Below are positions 60,718-64,000 of a stretch of DNA of 64,000 nt, in pieces (the first letter of the stretch is position 1; each line of letters begins with the position of its first letter). The notes below the pieces were generated by a model. That model was not told the DNA's origin. It searched no databases and worked only from the letters and a program-made list of their open reading frames with translations. The DNA is taken from NCBI RefSeq assembly GCF_014851805.1, contig NZ_JACVAK010000003.1, positions 457,501-521,500 of the forward strand, written 5' to 3'. Source of the stretch: Pseudoxanthomonas sp. PXM02 (GTDB lineage: Bacteria; Pseudomonadota; Gammaproteobacteria; Xanthomonadales; Xanthomonadaceae). Made by a program: the position numbers and the translations under genes.

Positions 60718-61003
60718 CGCCAGCGTCCGGCGGGACGGCGATGCGCTCGTGTTCGCGGGCGCGCTGAACCGTGCGGCCGCCGCCGCGCTGTGGCCACAGG
60801 CCTCGACGCAGCTGGCCGGTGCGCAACGCTTCGTCCTGACCAACGTCACTACCGTCGACAGTGCCGGGCTGGCACTGTTGGCGGAGCTGGCCGCGCGCCT
60901 GCGCGCCGGCGGCATCACCCCCCGTTTCGAAGGCCAGCCCACTGGCCTGACCGATCTCCAGGCCGCGTACCGCCTGACGCCGGAACTGGATTTCCCGGCG
61001 TAA
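60695..61003 (+). CDS. mlaB: MlaB, STAS-domain protein
   Basis: 102 residues of one STAS domain: GDALVFAGALNRAAAAALW, then FVLTNVTTVDSAGLALLAELAARLRAG with the conserved DSAGLALL motif, as in MlaB that regulates MlaF. The start is uncertain: ATG 60695 is used, with GTG codons at 60698 and 60704 in the same frame. Coupled to mlaC by overlap. Confidence 0.9.
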   Translation: MVVAAATDASVRRDGDALVFAGALNRAAAAALWPQASTQLAGAQRFVLTNVTTVDSAGLALLAELAARLRAGGITPRFEGQPTGLTDLQAAYRLTPELDFPA

Positions 61004-61031
61004 CCCCTCCCCCGCAGTCCCAGGAATCAGG

Positions 61032-62036
61032 ATGAATCTGTTCCGCCTCAGCACTGTCGTCCTGCTGGCCGCCCTGGCAAGCGCCTGTGCATCGGCTCCC
61101 AAGTCCTCGGCGGATGCGCCGGCCGAGGCGGTGGTGATCGACAGTACCGTCGCCGCCCCGCTGCCGCCCGAACCTCCCATCGATCCCGCGAGCATCGACG
61201 CGCCCGCACCGGCGACGGATGTGGCCACGGCGTCCGAAGGCGAAGACGACTTCGCCGCGATCTACGGCCAGGGCGCGTACGACCCGGTTGCCGACCCGAC
61301 CCTGCCTGCGCCCGCGCAGTCGCCGGTCGCCTACGACCCGTGGGAGAAGTTCAACCGCAAGGTGCACGCGTTCAACAACGCGGTCGACCGTGCCATCGCG
61401 CGACCGCTGGCAAAAGCCTACGTCGCGGCCGTACCGCGGCCGGTGCGCCTGGGCGTGGGCAACTTCTTCGACAACCTGCGCCAGCCGCTGACGATGGTGA
61501 ACCAGCTGCTGCAGGGTCGCCCGCGCGATGCCACGCAGACGCTGGGACGTTTCCTGCTGAATTCGACGGTCGGCATCGGCGGCATCTTCGACCCCGCCAG
61601 CGACCTGAAGATGAAGCGTCGCAGCGAGGACTTCGGCCAGACACTGGGCACGTGGGGCTGGCGTCGTTCGCGGTACGTGGAGCTGCCGTTCTTCGGTCCG
61701 CGCACGGTGCGCGACGTACTCGGCCTGGCCGGCGACATGCCGCTCAGTCCGACGCGTTACGTGGAGGACGACAAGGCCCGGATCTTCCTGCAGGGCCTGA
61801 ACCTGGTCGACACGCGTGCGCAGCTGCTGTCGCTGGACAGCCTGCGCGAAGGCGCGGTGGACGACTATGCGCTGGTCCGCGATTCGTGGCTGCAGCGCCG
61901 CAACTACCAGATCGAAAGCCACCGCAGTTCCAAGCAGCAGACCGAAGACGAACTGCCGGAGTACCTGCAGGAAGAAAACAACCCGACCGTGCCGGCGGAT
62001 GCGATGCCGATGCCGGAGATCAGCGGCGGCGGTTGA
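61032..62036 (+). CDS. mlaA: MlaA (VacJ), outer-membrane lipoprotein
   Basis: 334 residues. Lipobox ASAC with C19 after the signal peptide. The MlaA domain covers YDPWEKFNRKVHAFNNAVDRAIARPLAKAYVAAVPRPVRLGVGNFFDNLRQPLTMVNQLLQG, FLLNSTVGIGGIFDPASDLKM and ETLGTWGWRRSRYVELPFFGPRTVRD-like blocks. It removes misplaced phospholipids from the outer leaflet and passes them to MlaC. Here it is in the same operon as mlaFEDCB, while in E. coli it is separate. A strong terminator follows. The N-terminal insert (about 20-90) is a low-complexity linker. Confidence 0.95.
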   Translation: MNLFRLSTVVLLAALASACASAPKSSADAPAEAVVIDSTVAAPLPPEPPIDPASIDAPAPATDVATASEGEDDFAAIYGQGAYDPVADPTLPAPAQSPVAYDPWEKFNRKVHAFNNAVDRAIARPLAKAYVAAVPRPVRLGVGNFFDNLRQPLTMVNQLLQGRPRDATQTLGRFLLNSTVGIGGIFDPASDLKMKRRSEDFGQTLGTWGWRRSRYVELPFFGPRTVRDVLGLAGDMPLSPTRYVEDDKARIFLQGLNLVDTRAQLLSLDSLREGAVDDYALVRDSWLQRRNYQIESHRSSKQQTEDELPEYLQEENNPTVPADAMPMPEISGGG

Positions 62037-62056
62037 GCCAACGCTGACGTGGAAAC

Positions 62057-62087
62057 GAAAAAGCCGGCGCATGCGCCGGCTTTTTCT
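62057..62087 (+). terminator. Intrinsic terminator of the mla operon
   Basis: AAAAAGCCGGCGC-ATGC..GCGCCGGCTTTTT: a stem of about ten bases with flanking A- and T-runs, 21 bases past mlaA. It can serve the convergent gpx gene as well. Confidence 0.92.
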
Positions 62088-62105
62088 TTGGCTGGCGACA
62101 AGCGA

Positions 62106-62648
62106 TCAGGCCAGCGCGCGCTCGACCGCCTCGCGCAGGCGCGCATCGTCGGCGGTGACGTCGGGGGCAAAGCGCGCGATCACCTGGCCGTCGCGGCCGA
62201 CTAGGAACTTCTCGAAGTTCCACAGGATGCCGGGGGCCGGGTTCGTCGGCAGGCCAAGCCCGGCCAGCTTCTCGCGCAACGGACCTTCGCCGGTAGCCGC
62301 CGGCTGCGCGTCGATCAGCGCCTGGTAGAGCGGATGCGTGCCGTCGCCGGTGACGGCGATCTTGGCGAACATCGGGAAGGTCACGTCGTAGGTCAGCGAG
62401 CAGAACTGGCGGATCTCGTCCTCGCTGCCCGGCTCCTGGCCCATGAAATCGTTGGCCGGGAAACCCAGCACCTCCAGCCCGGCGTCGTGCTGTTCGCGAT
62501 AGAGCTTCTCCAGACCTTCGTACTGCGGGGTCAGGCCGCACTTGGAGGCGACGTTGACCACCAGCAGCACCTTGCCGGCGTGATCGGCGAGCGTGGCCGG
62601 CTGGCCGTCGAGCGCGGTGAGGGGAATGGATTGCAGCGGAGTGCTCAT
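62106..62648 (-). CDS. Glutathione peroxidase
   Basis: 180 residues, a thioredoxin-fold peroxidase that reduces peroxides with glutathione or thioredoxin. The peroxidatic cysteine is C37 in VASKCGLTPQY. The second block reads GFPANDFMGQEP, where the usual NQF is NDF, and the third has ILWNFEKFLV with the tryptophan and asparagine of the active site. A second cysteine in RQFCSLTYDVTFPMF could be the resolving residue, as in BtuE-type enzymes. The ATG at 62648 is used. No signal peptide. Confidence 0.93.
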   Translation of the reverse strand: MSTPLQSIPLTALDGQPATLADHAGKVLLVVNVASKCGLTPQYEGLEKLYREQHDAGLEVLGFPANDFMGQEPGSEDEIRQFCSLTYDVTFPMFAKIAVTGDGTHPLYQALIDAQPAATGEGPLREKLAGLGLPTNPAPGILWNFEKFLVGRDGQVIARFAPDVTADDARLREAVERALA

Positions 62649-62683
62649 GGCGATGGCCTGGTGAGAGGAGGAAGAGGAAACGA

Positions 62684-64000
62684 TCACGCGTCGTCGTCGG
62701 GGACATCGCCCAGCAGTCGCTGGGACTCTTCGCCCGGCAGCGCTTCGACGCCGCGCAGCTGGCGCTCGATCGCACGCGTGCGGACGCCGGCCTGCTTGAT
62801 GCTGTTCTGCACCGTGTCCAGCTGGCTGTTCGCTTTCTCCAGCACGGTGGCGAACTTGCCGAATTCTGTCTTCACCGCACCGAGCAGCACGCGCACCTCG
62901 CTGGAGCGCTTTTCGATGGCCAGCGTACGGAAGCCCATCTGCAGGCTGTTGAGCAGCGCGGCCAGCGTGGTGGGGCCGGCGACGACGATGCGGTGCTCGC
63001 GCTGCAGCGTATCGACCAGGCCAGGGCGGCGGATCGCTTCCGCATAAAGCCCTTCGGTGGCGAGGAACAACACGGCGAAGTCGGTGGTGTGCGGCGGCAC
63101 CACGTACTTCTCGTTGATCGACTTGGCCTGCACCTTGATCGCGCGCTCCAGTTGCGTGGCGGCGGTACGCATGGCGTCGGCATCGCCGCGCTCCTGCGCG
63201 TCGAGCAGGCGCTCGTAGTCCTCGCGCGGGAACTTGGCGTCGATCGGCAGCCACACCGGCACGTCGCCATCCTGGCGACCCGGCAGGCGGATCGCGAAAT
63301 CCACCGCCTCGTTGCTGTCGGGGCGCACCCTCACGCTGCGCGCGAACTGCTCGGCGGTCAGCACCTGCTCCAGCAGGTTCTCCAGCTGCACTTCGCCCCA
63401 GCCGCCGCGATCCTTGACGTTGGTCAGTACGCGCTTGAGGTCACCGACGCCCGTGGCGAGCTGCTGCATTTCGCCCAGGCCGCGCTGCACGGCTTCCAGT
63501 CGCTCCGATACCAGCGAGAACGACGCGTCCAGGCGCTGGGTCAAGGTCGCCTGCAGCTTCTCGTCGACGGTCGCGCGCATCTGTTCCAGCTTCTGCGCGT
63601 TGTCGGTCTGCAGTTCCTTCAGGCGGCCTTCCAGCGTGGTACGCATCTCGCCGATGCGCTGCTCGTTGCGCTGGGTCAGTTCGTTGAGCCGTTGGCTGAG
63701 CGTGTCGGCGAAGCGCTGCTGCGACTCGGAGGCTTCCAGTCGTCCCTTGCGGGCGTCTTCTGTCAGCGTGTCGCGCAACACGTCCAGGCGCTGGTCGGTG
63801 CGCGTGCTGAGATCGGCCAGGCTGCGGCCGAAGCCATCGATACGCACTTCCTGCGCGCGCGACAGCCCTTCCAGCTGTTCGCGCAGTTCACCGCGGCCTT
63901 CGCGCTGCTCGTCGCGCAGCGCGCGCTCCAGCAGGTCGCCGATGCGCGCCTCCGGGCGGCGCAGCACCAGTACCGCCAGCAGGACGACAGCGATGGCCAC
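62684..64000 (-). CDS. rmuC: RmuC family DNA recombination protein, truncated at the window end
   Basis: 439 codons open to the right edge; the true start lies beyond 64000. The start region VVLLAVLVLRR is the remnant of the N-terminal membrane segment. A long coiled coil (about 40-200, LREQLEGLSRAQEVRIDGFGRSLADLSTRTDQRLDVLR) is followed by the RmuC nuclease-like domain: KDRGGWGEVQLENLLEQVL, VDFAIRLPGR, VWLPIDAKFPREDYERLLDAQE and AGPTTLAALLNSLQMGFRTLAIEKRS. RmuC limits DNA inversion and rearrangement. It is minus strand, upstream of gpx. Confidence 0.96.
   Translation of the reverse strand: MAIAVVLLAVLVLRRPEARIGDLLERALRDEQREGRGELREQLEGLSRAQEVRIDGFGRSLADLSTRTDQRLDVLRDTLTEDARKGRLEASESQQRFADTLSQRLNELTQRNEQRIGEMRTTLEGRLKELQTDNAQKLEQMRATVDEKLQATLTQRLDASFSLVSERLEAVQRGLGEMQQLATGVGDLKRVLTNVKDRGGWGEVQLENLLEQVLTAEQFARSVRVRPDSNEAVDFAIRLPGRQDGDVPVWLPIDAKFPREDYERLLDAQERGDADAMRTAATQLERAIKVQAKSINEKYVVPPHTTDFAVLFLATEGLYAEAIRRPGLVDTLQREHRIVVAGPTTLAALLNSLQMGFRTLAIEKRSSEVRVLLGAVKTEFGKFATVLEKANSQLDTVQNSIKQAGVRTRAIERQLRGVEALPGEESQRLLGDVPDDDA

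Overview
This is a GC-rich chromosomal window from a gammaproteobacterium, most likely a member of the Xanthomonadaceae (Pseudoxanthomonas, Stenotrophomonas or Lysobacter type). The pointers are the very high GC, the strong GC3 bias, short palindromic intergenic elements built on GGGAGCGACGTAAGTCGC and GTAGGAGGGGCTTCAGCC of the kind that are abundant in this family, and an mla operon that includes mlaB and mlaA. The genus is inferred from style and cannot be proved from the window.

Layout. 1-5.3 kb: an S9 peptidase fragment, a YciA-type thioesterase, nicotinamidase PncA, and metE preceded by a cobalamin riboswitch. 5.3-11.1 kb: a hypothetical protein, a secreted beta-lactamase-fold hydrolase, a secreted lectin/DUF11 repeat protein, a penicillin V acylase-like hydrolase and an I78 inhibitor lipoprotein. 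11.1-20.8 kb: purU, an APC transporter, two secreted M20 amidohydrolases flanking a TSUP exporter, a YchJ-like protein, folE and a dcp-like M3 peptidase lipoprotein. Palindromic repeats separate many of these genes.

20.9-37.2 kb holds three LysR-regulated clusters, each with a regulator next to oxidoreductase, hydrolase or stress-type genes (DJ-1/PfpI plus ABM; Atu4866 plus NTF2; SDR plus epoxide-hydrolase-like). Between them lie an LpxR-like outer-membrane deacylase, a YgjP metallopeptidase, a DUF2058 protein, a methyltransferase and several small secreted proteins. 37.2-41.0 kb is a run of minus-strand genes for secreted or lipid-anchored proteins. One of them has a 9-bp tandem repeat inside its signal-peptide coding region.

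41.1-44.7 kb is an AT-richer accessory island and the highlight of the window. It carries a complete retron on the minus strand: a promoter, an msr-msd non-coding RNA with a 34-bp hairpin and matching a1/a2 repeats, an effector with a nucleoside-deoxyribosyltransferase-like domain and a predicted winged helix (St85/Ec86 type), and a retron reverse transcriptase. It lies directly downstream of a membrane-anchored Mrr-type endonuclease, and an unknown gene follows the reverse transcriptase.

44.9-64 kb: a CocE/NonD hydrolase, a small unknown protein, a RhuM-family protein, the translationally coupled recC-recB-recD operon, then in the opposite direction mlaFEDCBA (phospholipid trafficking for outer-membrane asymmetry), a glutathione peroxidase and the truncated rmuC. 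No tRNA, rRNA, CRISPR array or transposase gene was seen.
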